A stretch of 64,000 bases of DNA from Aliisedimentitalea scapharcae (lineage in GTDB: Bacteria > Pseudomonadota > Alphaproteobacteria > Rhodobacterales > Rhodobacteraceae), in contig NZ_CP123584.1 in NCBI RefSeq assembly GCF_045277565.1, positions 2,604,001 through 2,668,000 of the forward strand, read 5' to 3'. Below are positions 53,759-62,759 of this stretch, piece by piece. A program made the translations under genes and the position numbers. Within the stretch, counting starts at the first letter, position 1, and each line of letters begins with the position of its first letter. Below the pieces are notes generated by a model. It ran no database searches, was not told where the DNA came from, and saw only the letters and a list, made by a program, of their open reading frames with translations.

Positions 53759-55129
53759 TTACATCAGTTTGCGACGGCGTGTCACCTCAATATCCAGGTC
53801 AGTGATCTTCTTGCGCAGCGTATTGCGATTGATCCCCAGAAGATCGGCGCATTTTGCCTGGTTCCCCCCCGAGGCATCCAGCGCGATTTCGATCAGCGGC
53901 AGTTCCAGTTCCCGCAGCACCCGCGCGTATAATCCTGACGGCGGCATCATGTCCCCATGCAGGTCGAAATAGCGTCGCAGATGGCGGGCCACCGAATCCG
54001 ACAGTTTTTCACCATTGTTGATCCCGGAAACCGGCGCGGGGCCGGCCTGGGGGCCCAGACCCATCTCGACCTCGGTTTCGGTGATTTCTTCGGCCCGGCT
54101 GGTATATCCCAGGCGGCGCACCGCATTCTCCAACTGGCGCACGTTGCCCGGCCAGGCATGGGAGCGCAGTTTTTGTCGGGCGGCCTCGCTGAAATATCGT
54201 TTCGGAGCCCCTTCAATTTCGGCCCGTGTCAAAAAATGTTCAGCCAACAACGGAATGTCTTCGACCCGTTCACGCAATGCAGGAACATGGATCAGCGTGC
54301 CGTTCAAACGATAGAACAGATCCTGGCGCAGCTTGCCGTCTTCCATCAGCGGTTGCAGATCGACCTGGCTGGTCGCCATGAACCGAGGCGACCGATCCCC
54401 CGGCATGTCCATCATTCTGACGATTCTGGCCTGCGCGGAATCCGACAGATCAGCGATTTCGTCAAACAGAATGGTGCCGCCCCGTGCCCGTTCCAACAGG
54501 CGCATCGGCCCTTCCAGGTCCATCAGTTCCGCTTCTTCTGCCAGAACAAAGGCCTGGGACCGGCGATCTGACAGGTCGTGAATGGTTTTTGCAATCAACG
54601 ATTTGCCGACACCGCTTTCGCCTGTGATCAGGATCGGCAGGTCGGTATTCATCATCCGCGCCACCACCCGATACAGCGACTGCATGATTTCGGTTCGCCC
54701 CACCAACGGCAATTCTTCGGGGCGGTCCATGTCATTGTCGGATGGTGCAGACGCCGAGATCACGCGACGCTGACTGAGCGCCTTGGCGGTGCGTTTCATC
54801 AGGTCCGGCAGGTCAAAGGGCTTGGGCAAATAGTCATATGCCTCGGCCTCCGCGGCCTTGATCGCGGTCATGATGGTGTTCTGGGCCGAAATCACGATCA
54901 CCGGCAACCCGGGCCGGTCCTCGGCGATCTTTGGCAGCATTTCGAGCCCGTTTCCGTCCGGCATCATCACGTCCGAAATCACCAGATCGCCCTTGCCCTC
55001 GCTCACCCAGCGCATCAGCGTCGTCAACGAGCTTGTGGCGTGCACCTTGCACCCGGCACGCGTCAGGGCCTGGGTCAGAACGGTGCGGATCGTGCGGTCG
55101 TCATCAGCGACCAGAACGGTGCCATCCAT
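53759..55129 (-). CDS. ntrC: Nitrogen regulation protein NtrC (lacks GAFTGA)
   Basis: 456 aa. Receiver with Asp53 (LVISDVMMPDGNG), AAA+ domain with Walker A GESGVGKS and Walker B TILFDEIADL, arginine-finger region YRLNGTLIHVPALRER, and C-terminal Fis HTH (GNQAKCADLLGINRNTLRKK). Between AFVLAEEAELM and LLERARGG the loop carrying GAFTGA in sigma-54 activators is deleted, about 20 residues shorter than E. coli NtrC. Rhodobacter capsulatus NtrC has the same feature and activates the sigma-70 holoenzyme (established knowledge). Lies 15 bases after ntrB. Confidence 0.96.
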   Translation of the reverse strand: MDGTVLVADDDRTIRTVLTQALTRAGCKVHATSSLTTLMRWVSEGKGDLVISDVMMPDGNGLEMLPKIAEDRPGLPVIVISAQNTIMTAIKAAEAEAYDYLPKPFDLPDLMKRTAKALSQRRVISASAPSDNDMDRPEELPLVGRTEIMQSLYRVVARMMNTDLPILITGESGVGKSLIAKTIHDLSDRRSQAFVLAEEAELMDLEGPMRLLERARGGTILFDEIADLSDSAQARIVRMMDMPGDRSPRFMATSQVDLQPLMEDGKLRQDLFYRLNGTLIHVPALRERVEDIPLLAEHFLTRAEIEGAPKRYFSEAARQKLRSHAWPGNVRQLENAVRRLGYTSRAEEITETEVEMGLGPQAGPAPVSGINNGEKLSDSVARHLRRYFDLHGDMMPPSGLYARVLRELELPLIEIALDASGGNQAKCADLLGINRNTLRKKITDLDIEVTRRRKLM

Positions 55130-55144
55130 GGTATTGTCTCCTGT

Positions 55145-56221
55145 TTACTCCGACTGCAACGCATCGCGCGGGGCGCGCGGCAACGACAGGCGGAAAATCG
55201 TGCACCCCGGTTCGCTGGTGACCGTGATCCAGCCACCGTGGTCTGATATGATCTTGGACACCAACGCCAAACCCAACCCGGTCCCGTTTTCCCGCCCCGA
55301 CACAAATGGATCAAAAATATCGCCTTTGATCTTGTCCGGCAGCCCCGGCCCATCATCGGAAATCTCGATCTGCAACGGCAGAGACGATGCGCCACCTTGT
55401 TTGTTTCGCAGTCGAAAGGAATGTTCAAAATAGGTGCGAATTCTGATGCACCCTCCTTTTGAATCAGCGGCTTCCGAGGCGTTCTTTAGGAGATTCAAAA
55501 CCACCTGCAACAATTGATCCGGATCACCATATGCCATCGGCAGGGACGGATCGTAATCTTCGACAATCGTCATATGCGCGCCAAACCCCAATTGGGCAGA
55601 CCGGCGCGCCCGGTCCAGGACATCATGCAGGTTAACCGGTTTTCGGTCTGGTTCCGACAGGTTTCCGAATTGTTCCACCTGCTCCAGCAACTTTACGATA
55701 CGCTGGCATTCGGCGACGATCAGATCGGTCAGTTCGACGTCTTCGCGTCCGACATTCATCGACAGCAATTGCGCCGCGCCAGTGATCCCCGCCAGCGGGT
55801 TCTTGATCTCATGTGCCATCATTTCGGCCATGCCAATTGCGGATTGCGCCGCCGATTTGACCGAATGGTTCTGGGTCATGCGTCCGGCCAATTCGCGCGG
55901 CGACAGCAACATCAGCATCTTGCCCGGATGCCCCTGCACCGGTGCCACCTGAATCGAGCAATGCAGCGGGCCGCGATGTCCCGTCCCGACATCAGCGTCA
56001 TTCACAAACAAAGGCGTGCCATTGTCGCGTGACCGGGCCATTGTATCGGCAATCGGCGGGTCGATCTGGATCAAAGTCCAGATATTGTTGCCAGTGATCG
56101 TTCGGCTCGACGCGTTGACAAACCCTTCGCCCGCCGAATTCACATCCGTCACCCTGTCGTGTTCGTCAACGACAAAGGCGGGAACCGGTAACGAGGTCCA
56201 GATGGCACCGTTGAAACTCAT
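55145..56221 (-). CDS. ntrB: Nitrogen regulation sensor kinase NtrB
   Basis: 358-aa soluble two-component kinase. The N-terminal PAS domain (PVPAFVVDEHDRVTDVNSAG) is followed by HisKA with His137 (MMAHEIKNPLAGITGAAQLL) and HATPase_c with the N box NLLKNASEAAD, SDDGPGLPDKIK and GTGLGLALVSKI. It phosphorylates or dephosphorylates NtrC according to nitrogen status relayed by PII protein; no glnB/glnK is present in this window. ATG overlaps the dusB stop (ATGA), so translation is coupled. Confidence 0.96.
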   Translation of the reverse strand: MSFNGAIWTSLPVPAFVVDEHDRVTDVNSAGEGFVNASSRTITGNNIWTLIQIDPPIADTMARSRDNGTPLFVNDADVGTGHRGPLHCSIQVAPVQGHPGKMLMLLSPRELAGRMTQNHSVKSAAQSAIGMAEMMAHEIKNPLAGITGAAQLLSMNVGREDVELTDLIVAECQRIVKLLEQVEQFGNLSEPDRKPVNLHDVLDRARRSAQLGFGAHMTIVEDYDPSLPMAYGDPDQLLQVVLNLLKNASEAADSKGGCIRIRTYFEHSFRLRNKQGGASSLPLQIEISDDGPGLPDKIKGDIFDPFVSGRENGTGLGLALVSKIISDHGGWITVTSEPGCTIFRLSLPRAPRDALQSE

Positions 56222-57204
56222 GCGGCCACCTGCCCGCCCTGATCGCTCAAGGCATCCGGCAGCAAAGCCAGAACCTGCCCCGGGTCCTTTTGCGTCAAAA
56301 CAGCGCGACGCAGCTGGGTGCCTGTGCCGGCCCGGTCCATGTACCAGCCCAGATGCTTGCGTGCGACACGCAGGCCCAGATCAGGCCCATAAAAGGCCAG
56401 CATGGCGCGATAGTGGTCACAAACCAGTTCAATCAACGCAGATCCAGAGGGGATTTCGGGTTTAGGCGCGCCCCACAGGTCATGGGCGATTTCGGCCAAC
56501 AGCCATGGTCGCCCCTGGGTTCCGCGTCCCACCATGACGCCATCCGCGCCGGATTGCTCCTGTGCCCGGGCCGCATCGGCGCTGTCAAGAATATCTCCGT
56601 TGGCCAGAACCGGCACGCTGACCGCGTTCTTGATGGCGCGAATGGCCGCCCAATCGGCCTGCCCCTTGTAAAACTGACAGCGGGTGCGGCCGTGGATTGT
56701 CACCATCTGCACACCTGAATCCTGCGCGCGACGCGCAACGTCGGCGGCATTCAGGCTGTTTTCATCCCACCCCAACCGGGTTTTCAGGGTCACCGGTACA
56801 TCGACCGCCGCCACCACGGCGTCGATCAGGCGCAGCGCGTGATCCGGCGTTTTCAACAGCGCCGAGCCGGAAAATCCGCTTGTGACCTTTTTTGCCGGAC
56901 ACCCCATGTTGATGTCGATGATCCGGGCTCCGCGCCCAGCAACCTGACGGGCAGCTTCGGCCATCCAATGGGTTTCACGGCCCGCCAACTGTACGGCGGT
57001 GTTTTCCACATCTGCGCTCAGCTCGGCCCGTTCGCGCACCCCGGGTTTGGCCTGGACCATTTCCTGGCTCGCGACCATTTCGCTGACCATCAACCCGACC
57101 CCAAACGACCGGACGAGATCGCGAAACGGACGATCCGTGATTCCCGCCATGGGGGCCAGCGCAATGGGCGGGTTCAATGCCGTGGATCCGAGGGTGAAAG
57201 ACAA
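56218..57204 (-). CDS. dusB: tRNA-dihydrouridine synthase (NifR3/DusB)
   Basis: About 328-aa FMN enzyme that reduces uridines in the tRNA D-loop. IALAPMAGITDRPFRDLVRS, INMGCPAKKVTSGFSG with the catalytic Cys, TIHGRTRCQFYKGQADW and GVMVGRGTQGRPWL are present. The family start fits TTG 57204 (LSFTLGS), with AAGGA eight bases upstream; ATG 57285 would add 27 residues without family similarity. First gene of dusB-ntrB-ntrC-ntrY-ntrX, historically called nifR3 in Rhodobacter. Divergent from ispDF. Confidence 0.94.
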   Translation of the reverse strand: MSFTLGSTALNPPIALAPMAGITDRPFRDLVRSFGVGLMVSEMVASQEMVQAKPGVRERAELSADVENTAVQLAGRETHWMAEAARQVAGRGARIIDINMGCPAKKVTSGFSGSALLKTPDHALRLIDAVVAAVDVPVTLKTRLGWDENSLNAADVARRAQDSGVQMVTIHGRTRCQFYKGQADWAAIRAIKNAVSVPVLANGDILDSADAARAQEQSGADGVMVGRGTQGRPWLLAEIAHDLWGAPKPEIPSGSALIELVCDHYRAMLAFYGPDLGLRVARKHLGWYMDRAGTGTQLRRAVLTQKDPGQVLALLPDALSDQGGQVAA

Positions 57205-57387
57205 GCGCCTATTCCTTGTGCAGTTGTGGTGAACGTAACGAAGCCCCGGATATGCAGCAATGACAGGAGGGGATTCAATGCCCATGAATTATGCATTTGC
57301 ACAAAAATTAGGCGCATAACCTCGGGTGATTGCCTCGGTTTGCATCACAGCATAAACAGATCCGGTATCAGACTCCGGAGATCCCAG

Positions 57388-58539
57388 ATGACCACAGCTG
57401 CCCTGATCGTGGCCGCCGGGCGCGGCCAGAGGGCCGGTGGCGGCCTGCCGAAACAATGGCGCCCGCTTGCCGGCAAACGGGTAGCGGACTGGACCTTGGA
57501 GCGGTTTCGAGCGGCGGGCCTGCCGCTGATCGTATTGGTTCTGAACCGCGATGACAGGCAATATTGGGATGAATTTGAAGCCCACTCTGACATCATTCTT
57601 GCCCCGGGTGGCACGGACCGGGCAGGTTCGGTGCAAAACGGGCTCAAGGCGCTTGAGGGGCGCGGGATCGACAAGGTGCTGATCCACGATGTGGCCCGCC
57701 CCTGTGTCTCTCCGGCTCTTATCCATGCCGTAGAGGCGGCATTGTACAGCGCCCCGGGCGCGGCCCCCGGGCTGGCCGTTACCGATGCGCTTTGGACGGG
57801 GGATGCAGGTCAGGTCACCGGCACCCGCAACCGGGACGGGTTGTACGCCGCCCAGACCCCACAAGGGTTTCGCTATGATGCCATTTGTCAGGCACATCTT
57901 ACCCATCGCGGTGGCGCGGCAGATGATGTAGAGGTCGCGCGTGATGCCGGGTTCACCGTTGCCATCGTTCCGGGCGAGGCCGACAACCTGAAAATCACCC
58001 GCCCCGAGGATTTCGCCCGGGCGGAACAGATTCTGACACAAGACCGCCGGGGAGCCGAGATGGATATCAGACTGGGCAATGGATATGACGTACACCGCTT
58101 TGGCCCTGGCGACAGCGTGATCCTGTGTGGGGTCGAAATCCCCCATGACCGCACCCTTCAGGGTCATTCCGATGCTGACGTGGGTATGCATGCCGTGACA
58201 GATGCAATCTATGGTGCGCTGGCACAGGGCGACATCGGTCGTCATTTCCCGCCATCAGATCCGCAATGGAAGGGGGCGGCCTCTGAAATCTTTCTACGCC
58301 ACGCCGCCGATTTGGCCCGCAACATGGGTTTCACCCTGTCCAACATCGATTGCACCCTGGTCTGTGAATACCCCAAGGTCGGCCCCCACGCCGCCCAAAT
58401 GCAGCAGGAAATGGCCCGAATTCTGGACATCGACCCGGATCGGGTGTCAATCAAGGCAACGACATCGGAACGTCTGGGGTTCACCGGACGCGGCGAAGGT
58501 ATCGCGTCGATCGCCACGGCAGCGTTGGTGAAATCATGA
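57388..58539 (+). CDS. ispDF: Bifunctional IspD/IspF (MEP pathway)
   Basis: 383-aa fusion. The IspD half (about 1-222) makes CDP-methylerythritol, with LIVAAGRGQRAGGGLPKQW, LIHDVARPCVSP and TPQGFRYDAI. The IspF half from Met225 makes methylerythritol cyclodiphosphate, with GNGYDVHRFGPGD and GHSDADVGMHAVTDAIYGA (zinc ligands) and IKATTSERLGFTGRGEGI. Fusion of these two non-consecutive steps is common in alphaproteobacteria. ATG 57388 has CGGAG eight bases upstream; the frame runs on upstream over dusB and is rejected. Overlaps pgpA by ATGA. Confidence 0.96.
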   Translation: MTTAALIVAAGRGQRAGGGLPKQWRPLAGKRVADWTLERFRAAGLPLIVLVLNRDDRQYWDEFEAHSDIILAPGGTDRAGSVQNGLKALEGRGIDKVLIHDVARPCVSPALIHAVEAALYSAPGAAPGLAVTDALWTGDAGQVTGTRNRDGLYAAQTPQGFRYDAICQAHLTHRGGAADDVEVARDAGFTVAIVPGEADNLKITRPEDFARAEQILTQDRRGAEMDIRLGNGYDVHRFGPGDSVILCGVEIPHDRTLQGHSDADVGMHAVTDAIYGALAQGDIGRHFPPSDPQWKGAASEIFLRHAADLARNMGFTLSNIDCTLVCEYPKVGPHAAQMQQEMARILDIDPDRVSIKATTSERLGFTGRGEGIASIATAALVKS

Positions 58540-59036
58540 AACAGCTGGCGCATATGATCGGCACCGTTTGTGGCGTCGGCCACATCCGCCCTGCCCCTGG
58601 TACCTGGGGATCGGCTGTGGCCCTGCCACTGGCCTGGGCACTGCATACATTGGGTGGGTTTCCATTGTTGTTGATGGGGACCGCATTTGCTCTGATCGTC
58701 GGGATCTGGGCCACCCGGGAATATACGTCGCATGGGGGCGACCATGATCCGTCCGAAATCGTGATCGACGAAGTGGCCGGACAATTTACAGCACTGCTTC
58801 CGCTCAGCTATGCGGCCTGGGCTCATGACATCCCGGTCCTTGCCATGTGGCCGGGTTGGATCGCCGCGTTTGTGCTGTTTCGCCTGTTCGACATCACCAA
58901 ACCCGGACCCATCGGTACCGCAGACCGGCGCGGGGATGCCCTGGGCGTGATGCTGGATGACATCATTGCGGGTGTTTTTGCCGCCATCGGGGTCATGGCA
59001 TTGGCCGGGGTGTGGCATGGGGTCATGGGCCAATGA
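58536..59036 (+). CDS. pgpA: Phosphatidylglycerophosphatase A
   Basis: 166-aa inner-membrane lipid phosphatase that converts phosphatidylglycerophosphate to phosphatidylglycerol. GVGHIRPAPGTWGSAVALPL at the N-terminus, DPSEIVIDEVAGQFTALLPL with the metal-binding acidic residues, and FRLFDITKPGPIGTADRR match PgpA; hydrophobic helices separate them. Both ends overlap neighbours by four bases, forming ispDF-pgpA-cinA(C). Confidence 0.94.
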   Translation: MKQLAHMIGTVCGVGHIRPAPGTWGSAVALPLAWALHTLGGFPLLLMGTAFALIVGIWATREYTSHGGDHDPSEIVIDEVAGQFTALLPLSYAAWAHDIPVLAMWPGWIAAFVLFRLFDITKPGPIGTADRRGDALGVMLDDIIAGVFAAIGVMALAGVWHGVMGQ

Positions 59037-59521
59037 CCGCTGTTGACGTCACCGACCTGATCGCCCGTGCCACCCGCGCAAAAGTCATGATTACCACCGC
59101 CGAAAGCTGTACCGGGGGGTTGATCGTCGCGGCGCTGACCGACATTCCCGGCTCTTCTGCCGTCGTGGACCGCGGGTTCGTCACCTATTCCAATCAGGCC
59201 AAGATGGAGATGCTGGGCGTGCAGGCCGAAACACTGACCGCCCATGGCGCGGTTTCGCAACAGGTCGCCGCCGAAATGGCGACGGGTGCGCTGACCCATT
59301 CCCCCGCGACGCTGGCGGTCTCGGTCACCGGCATTGCCGGGCCTGGCGGGTCCGAGTTCAAACCCGAAGGCCGCGTGTGTTTCGGATTGGCACAGACCGG
59401 TCAGGACACCGTTACTGAAACCATCGAATTCGGTGCCATCGGTCGCGACCATGTCCGTCAGGCCACACGGGACCACGCCCTGACTTTGCTGTCACGGGCG
59501 ATTTCCCAAAGAGACCTGTAA
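59033..59521 (+). CDS. pncC: CinA C-terminal domain protein, nicotinamide-nucleotide amidase
   Basis: 162 aa, only the CinA C-terminal domain. ITTAESCTGGLIVAALTDIP with the catalytic Ser and Lys region, FVTYSNQAKMEMLGV, and VSVTGIAGPGGSEFKPEGRV match the stand-alone PncC/YgaD type, which deamidates NMN for NAD salvage. ATG 59033 overlaps the pgpA stop (ATGA). Last gene of the three-gene unit; 59522-59672 then holds no gene. Confidence 0.93.
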   Translation: MTAVDVTDLIARATRAKVMITTAESCTGGLIVAALTDIPGSSAVVDRGFVTYSNQAKMEMLGVQAETLTAHGAVSQQVAAEMATGALTHSPATLAVSVTGIAGPGGSEFKPEGRVCFGLAQTGQDTVTETIEFGAIGRDHVRQATRDHALTLLSRAISQRDL

Positions 59522-59672
59522 TCAGGCATGCCCCCTGCCAGGGCGCTGAAAAAACAGGCATTGCTTAAAAGGCGGCAATTTTGGGCGACTATTATCGGTC
59601 TGCCCCTTTTTTCCGCAGCTTCGCTCCGCTTGAACACCTGCCAACCCCACGGATGATGGAAAGGAACGGCAG

Positions 59673-60854
59673 ATGAACGGAGCCGACACAGCATGGATCA
59701 CGGTGGCAACCGCCCTGGTCCTCTTTATGACATTGCCTGGATTGGCGTTGTTTTACGGTGGACTTGTACGTGCGCGAAATGTGCTCAGCGTGTTCATGCA
59801 TTGCTATGCGATTGCCTGTTTGATGAGCGTTCTGTGGTTCTTCCTGGGGTATTCCATTGCCTTTGGCCCCGGTGAAAGCGGGATCTGGGGCGGGTTGGAC
59901 AAGGCCATGTTGTCAGGTGTCACCGTCGACAGCCTGTCGGGCACCCTGCCCGAGGTGCTGTTTTTTGCCTTTCAGATGACATTTGCCATCATCACCCCGG
60001 CCCTGATTGTAGGGGCCTATGTCGAGCGGGTCGGCTTTGGTTTTGTGCTGCTGTTTTCATCCCTGTGGATGCTGGTCTGTTATGCGCCGGTTGTGCATTG
60101 GATCTGGGGTGGCGGCATGTTGGCCGACGGCGGTATCTTTGGCGACATTGGGGTCCGTGACTTTGCCGGTGGCATCGTGGTGCATGAAACAGCCGGTCTG
60201 GCGGCGCTGATCGTGGCGTTCTTTCTGGGGCCGCGCAAACACCGCACGACCCCGCCGCACAACCCCGGGTTTGTGATGATCGGTGCCGGGATGCTGTGGG
60301 TTGGCTGGTTCGGCTTCAACGGCGGCTCGCAGCTGGCCGCAGACGGTGGCGCGGCCATGGCAATCGCCGTGACACACATCTCGGCCGCAACCGCCTCTTT
60401 GACCTGGGCACTGTGGGAAAAGATCAAATATGGCAAGGCCTCGCTGGTCGGGCTGGTCACAGGGACCATCGCCGGGTTGGCTTCGATCACCCCGGCATCC
60501 GGGTTTGTCGGTCCCATCGAGGCGTTGATCATCGGTGCCATCGCCGGGGTGCTGTGTCAGGAGGCGGTGAACCTGGTGCGCAACAAACTGAAAATCGACG
60601 ACACGCTGGATGTGTTTGCGGTTCACGGTGTGGGCGGTATCTTTGGCACCATCATGATCGCGCTTTTTGGTGCGGGCACCTGGGCCGCGCAGCTGGGTGG
60701 GCTGGTCGTTGTCGGTCTCTTTACCACCATTGTCACCGTGGTTCTGGTCAAGATCTGTGCCGCAATCACGCCGTTGCGTGTCGATTTGGAAACCGAAACC
60801 AACGGTCTGGACCTCAGCGTTCATGGCGAACGCGCCTATGACATGAGCAGCTGA
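59673..60854 (+). CDS. amtB: Ammonium transporter (Amt/Mep/Rh family)
   Basis: 393-aa polytopic protein with about 11 helices. The twin pore histidines are His171 (DFAGGIVVHETAG) and His318 (DVFAVHGVGGIFGT); WVGWFGFNGGSQLAADG is the family signature around helix 6. Conducts ammonium or ammonia into the cell. There is no recognisable signal peptide and no glnK beside it, so this is possibly a second Amt copy or one regulated by a distant PII protein. Proximity to ntrBC/ntrYX fits nitrogen scavenging, but the gene is not in their operon. Confidence 0.92.
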   Translation: MNGADTAWITVATALVLFMTLPGLALFYGGLVRARNVLSVFMHCYAIACLMSVLWFFLGYSIAFGPGESGIWGGLDKAMLSGVTVDSLSGTLPEVLFFAFQMTFAIITPALIVGAYVERVGFGFVLLFSSLWMLVCYAPVVHWIWGGGMLADGGIFGDIGVRDFAGGIVVHETAGLAALIVAFFLGPRKHRTTPPHNPGFVMIGAGMLWVGWFGFNGGSQLAADGGAAMAIAVTHISAATASLTWALWEKIKYGKASLVGLVTGTIAGLASITPASGFVGPIEALIIGAIAGVLCQEAVNLVRNKLKIDDTLDVFAVHGVGGIFGTIMIALFGAGTWAAQLGGLVVVGLFTTIVTVVLVKICAAITPLRVDLETETNGLDLSVHGERAYDMSS

Positions 60855-60887
60855 TACCTTCAGTCAACCGCTCTCTCGGGGGCACGG

Positions 60888-60914
60888 AAACGGGGTCTTT
60901 ACAGGCCCCGTTTT
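60888..60914 (+). terminator. Intrinsic terminator after amtB
   Basis: aaacgggg (60888-60895) and ccccgttt (60906-60913) around a 10-base loop, ending in TTTT. It separates amtB from the convergent MmgE/PrpD gene that ends at 60916. Confidence 0.75.
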
Positions 60915-60915
60915 G

Positions 60916-62214
60916 CTATTCGGACACCAAGGCCGCCAAATCTTCGACCGCGCCGCCCCCGCGCAACAGCGACCAGATGGCGCGGGCGCTTGTTTCTCCG
61001 ATCAAATTTTGGGCTTTTTCGCGCACACGCGCCTCGCGGTCCGTCATCTCCATCGGTGCGGCCAGATCATGATGAGCCTCGCGCCGCACACCGTCACGGC
61101 GCAACACCGTGACAACCGCTTCGGTTTCGCTCAGGCTGTCATCGGCTTCGACCCGGACCATGGCGCGCAGTCCCCTGACCTTGGGATCTGCACAGATCTG
61201 ATCGGTATAGGAGTCGAGACGGGCGGTGTCATACCCCAGCGCCCGCATGGCCAGGACCGTCCCATAGGAAAATTTGGCCCCCAACCCGGTTGTCGGCATC
61301 GGTTGGTTGCACACGCTCATCCACCGGGGATGGGTGCGCACCGACAATTCCGCAATCTCGGGCGCGGCCAGATCCAGATCGCGCGCCGCCTCAAGCGCTG
61401 CGTGCAGCCCGTGACAGCAGGCGTGAAATTTGTGGCTGACCGTCTCGAACAACCAATGCTCCCCCAGCCCCGCCAGCGCCTTGTCGATGTCCCCCGCCCC
61501 ATGATGGGTGGCCGCAAAGCCGAATTCGCCGGACATCGCGTCAGGGTTGGCCTGGAACCCCCGCGCCACCAAAAGAGCCGCCTCGACCCCGCAGGATGCG
61601 GCAAGCCCGGCATTATAGGGTTTTGCCATCGTTCCGAACTGGACCTTGAGCCCGGCTGCGCGGGTTGCTGTCAGCCCCAGAACCTGTGTCATGGCCTGTG
61701 CATCCAAACCAGCCAACCGCCCAGCTGCAACCGCGGCCCCAAAGGCCCCGGCCGTGGCGGTTTGATGAAATCCGCGCTGATAATGCCCGCGTCCCAACCA
61801 CACACCGACCCGGATCGACACTTCCATCCCGACCAGCGCCGCCTCCAACACTCCGGCAATTGCACCGCCCTGGCGTTCTCCCATGGCCAATGCAGCCGGA
61901 AAAACAGCCACTGACGGATGGCCGATATGAGCAAAATGGGTGTCGTCATAATCCAGCGCATGGCTGACCGTGCCATTGACCAATGCCGCCATGCGCGCAG
62001 GCGCTGCGCCACCACCAAACAGCCGCGCCTGAGGCGCGCCGCCTTCTTCGGTGGCCTGTGCCCGCAGAATCCGCGAGACAGGTTCAGCGCTGCCCGCGCG
62101 TCCCACCGCCAGCCAGTCCAGAGCCGACAACACGGTGGTTTGTCGCGCCGGCCCCGACGGGGTTACCGGAGCGGTTGCAAAATCTGCCAGTCGGGTCGTG
62201 AAACTGTCTGCCAT
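60916..62214 (-). CDS. MmgE/PrpD family protein
   Basis: 432 aa of the 2-methylcitrate dehydratase/immune-responsive-gene fold. NGTVSHALDYDDTHFAHIGHPS with the conserved Asp-Asp and His cluster, RGFHQTATAGAFGAAVAAGRL, and HKFHACCHGLHAALEA are present. Members act on 2-methylcitrate, cis-aconitate or related tricarboxylates; no other propionate genes lie here, so the substrate remains open. Ends two bases after the amtB terminator and starts 23 bases beyond the Coq10/RatA stop on the same strand. Confidence 0.86.
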   Translation of the reverse strand: MADSFTTRLADFATAPVTPSGPARQTTVLSALDWLAVGRAGSAEPVSRILRAQATEEGGAPQARLFGGGAAPARMAALVNGTVSHALDYDDTHFAHIGHPSVAVFPAALAMGERQGGAIAGVLEAALVGMEVSIRVGVWLGRGHYQRGFHQTATAGAFGAAVAAGRLAGLDAQAMTQVLGLTATRAAGLKVQFGTMAKPYNAGLAASCGVEAALLVARGFQANPDAMSGEFGFAATHHGAGDIDKALAGLGEHWLFETVSHKFHACCHGLHAALEAARDLDLAAPEIAELSVRTHPRWMSVCNQPMPTTGLGAKFSYGTVLAMRALGYDTARLDSYTDQICADPKVRGLRAMVRVEADDSLSETEAVVTVLRRDGVRREAHHDLAAPMEMTDREARVREKAQNLIGETSARAIWSLLRGGGAVEDLAALVSE

Positions 62215-62237
62215 GTCAAAGCCCCCCTAAAGGCGGC

Positions 62238-62684
62238 TCAGCCATACAACTCTGCCGCGCGGTGTTCGAATGCCCGTACTATGCGATGCATCGCCTCATT
62301 GAATACAACACCGATGATGCCCTGCAATACCGCATTGCGGAACTCAAAATCGACAAAAAAGGAGACATTGCACCCTCCGTCATCGCAGCTTTCGAAACTC
62401 CAGTTGGATTTCATGTATTTGAAAGGCCCATCCAGATATTCGGTGTCGATCTTCATATCATCGGGAAACAGGGTGACACGGCTGCCAAAGCGTTCGCGAA
62501 AGACCTTGAAGGAAATCACCAGATCCGCCTCCAGCACTTCGGCCGCGCCCAACGGCGTCTTTGACCGGATCCGTGCCGCGGCACACCAGGGCAGAAACGT
62601 CGGGTATTGGGCCACATCCGCGACCAGATCGTACATCTGCTGAGCAGAATAGGGCAGATGGCGGGTTTCGGAATGCGTCGGCAT
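62238..62684 (-). CDS. START-domain protein, Coq10/RatA family
   Basis: 148 aa. RHLPYSAQQMYDLVADVAQYPTF begins the single START/polyketide-cyclase domain, and EFRNAVLQGIIGVVFNEAMHRI ends it. Mitochondrial Coq10 homologues bind ubiquinone; the bacterial RatA label (association inhibitor of ribosomal subunits) comes from E. coli. In alphaproteobacteria a coenzyme-Q-binding role is more plausible, but both labels are used. Likely co-transcribed with the MmgE/PrpD gene; divergent from hpt with 75 bases between. Confidence 0.88.
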   Translation of the reverse strand: MPTHSETRHLPYSAQQMYDLVADVAQYPTFLPWCAAARIRSKTPLGAAEVLEADLVISFKVFRERFGSRVTLFPDDMKIDTEYLDGPFKYMKSNWSFESCDDGGCNVSFFVDFEFRNAVLQGIIGVVFNEAMHRIVRAFEHRAAELYG

Positions 62685-62759
62685 CGCAACCTGTATGTTT
62701 TCTTTTGTTTCGTGGCAGCTGATGTCGTATGGATGCGCCCAAAGATCAAGGGGGGACAG

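Noticed and set aside
56839..57387. Upstream extension of the ispDF frame
   Set aside because: Runs antisense through dusB; the IspD start is clear at 57388.
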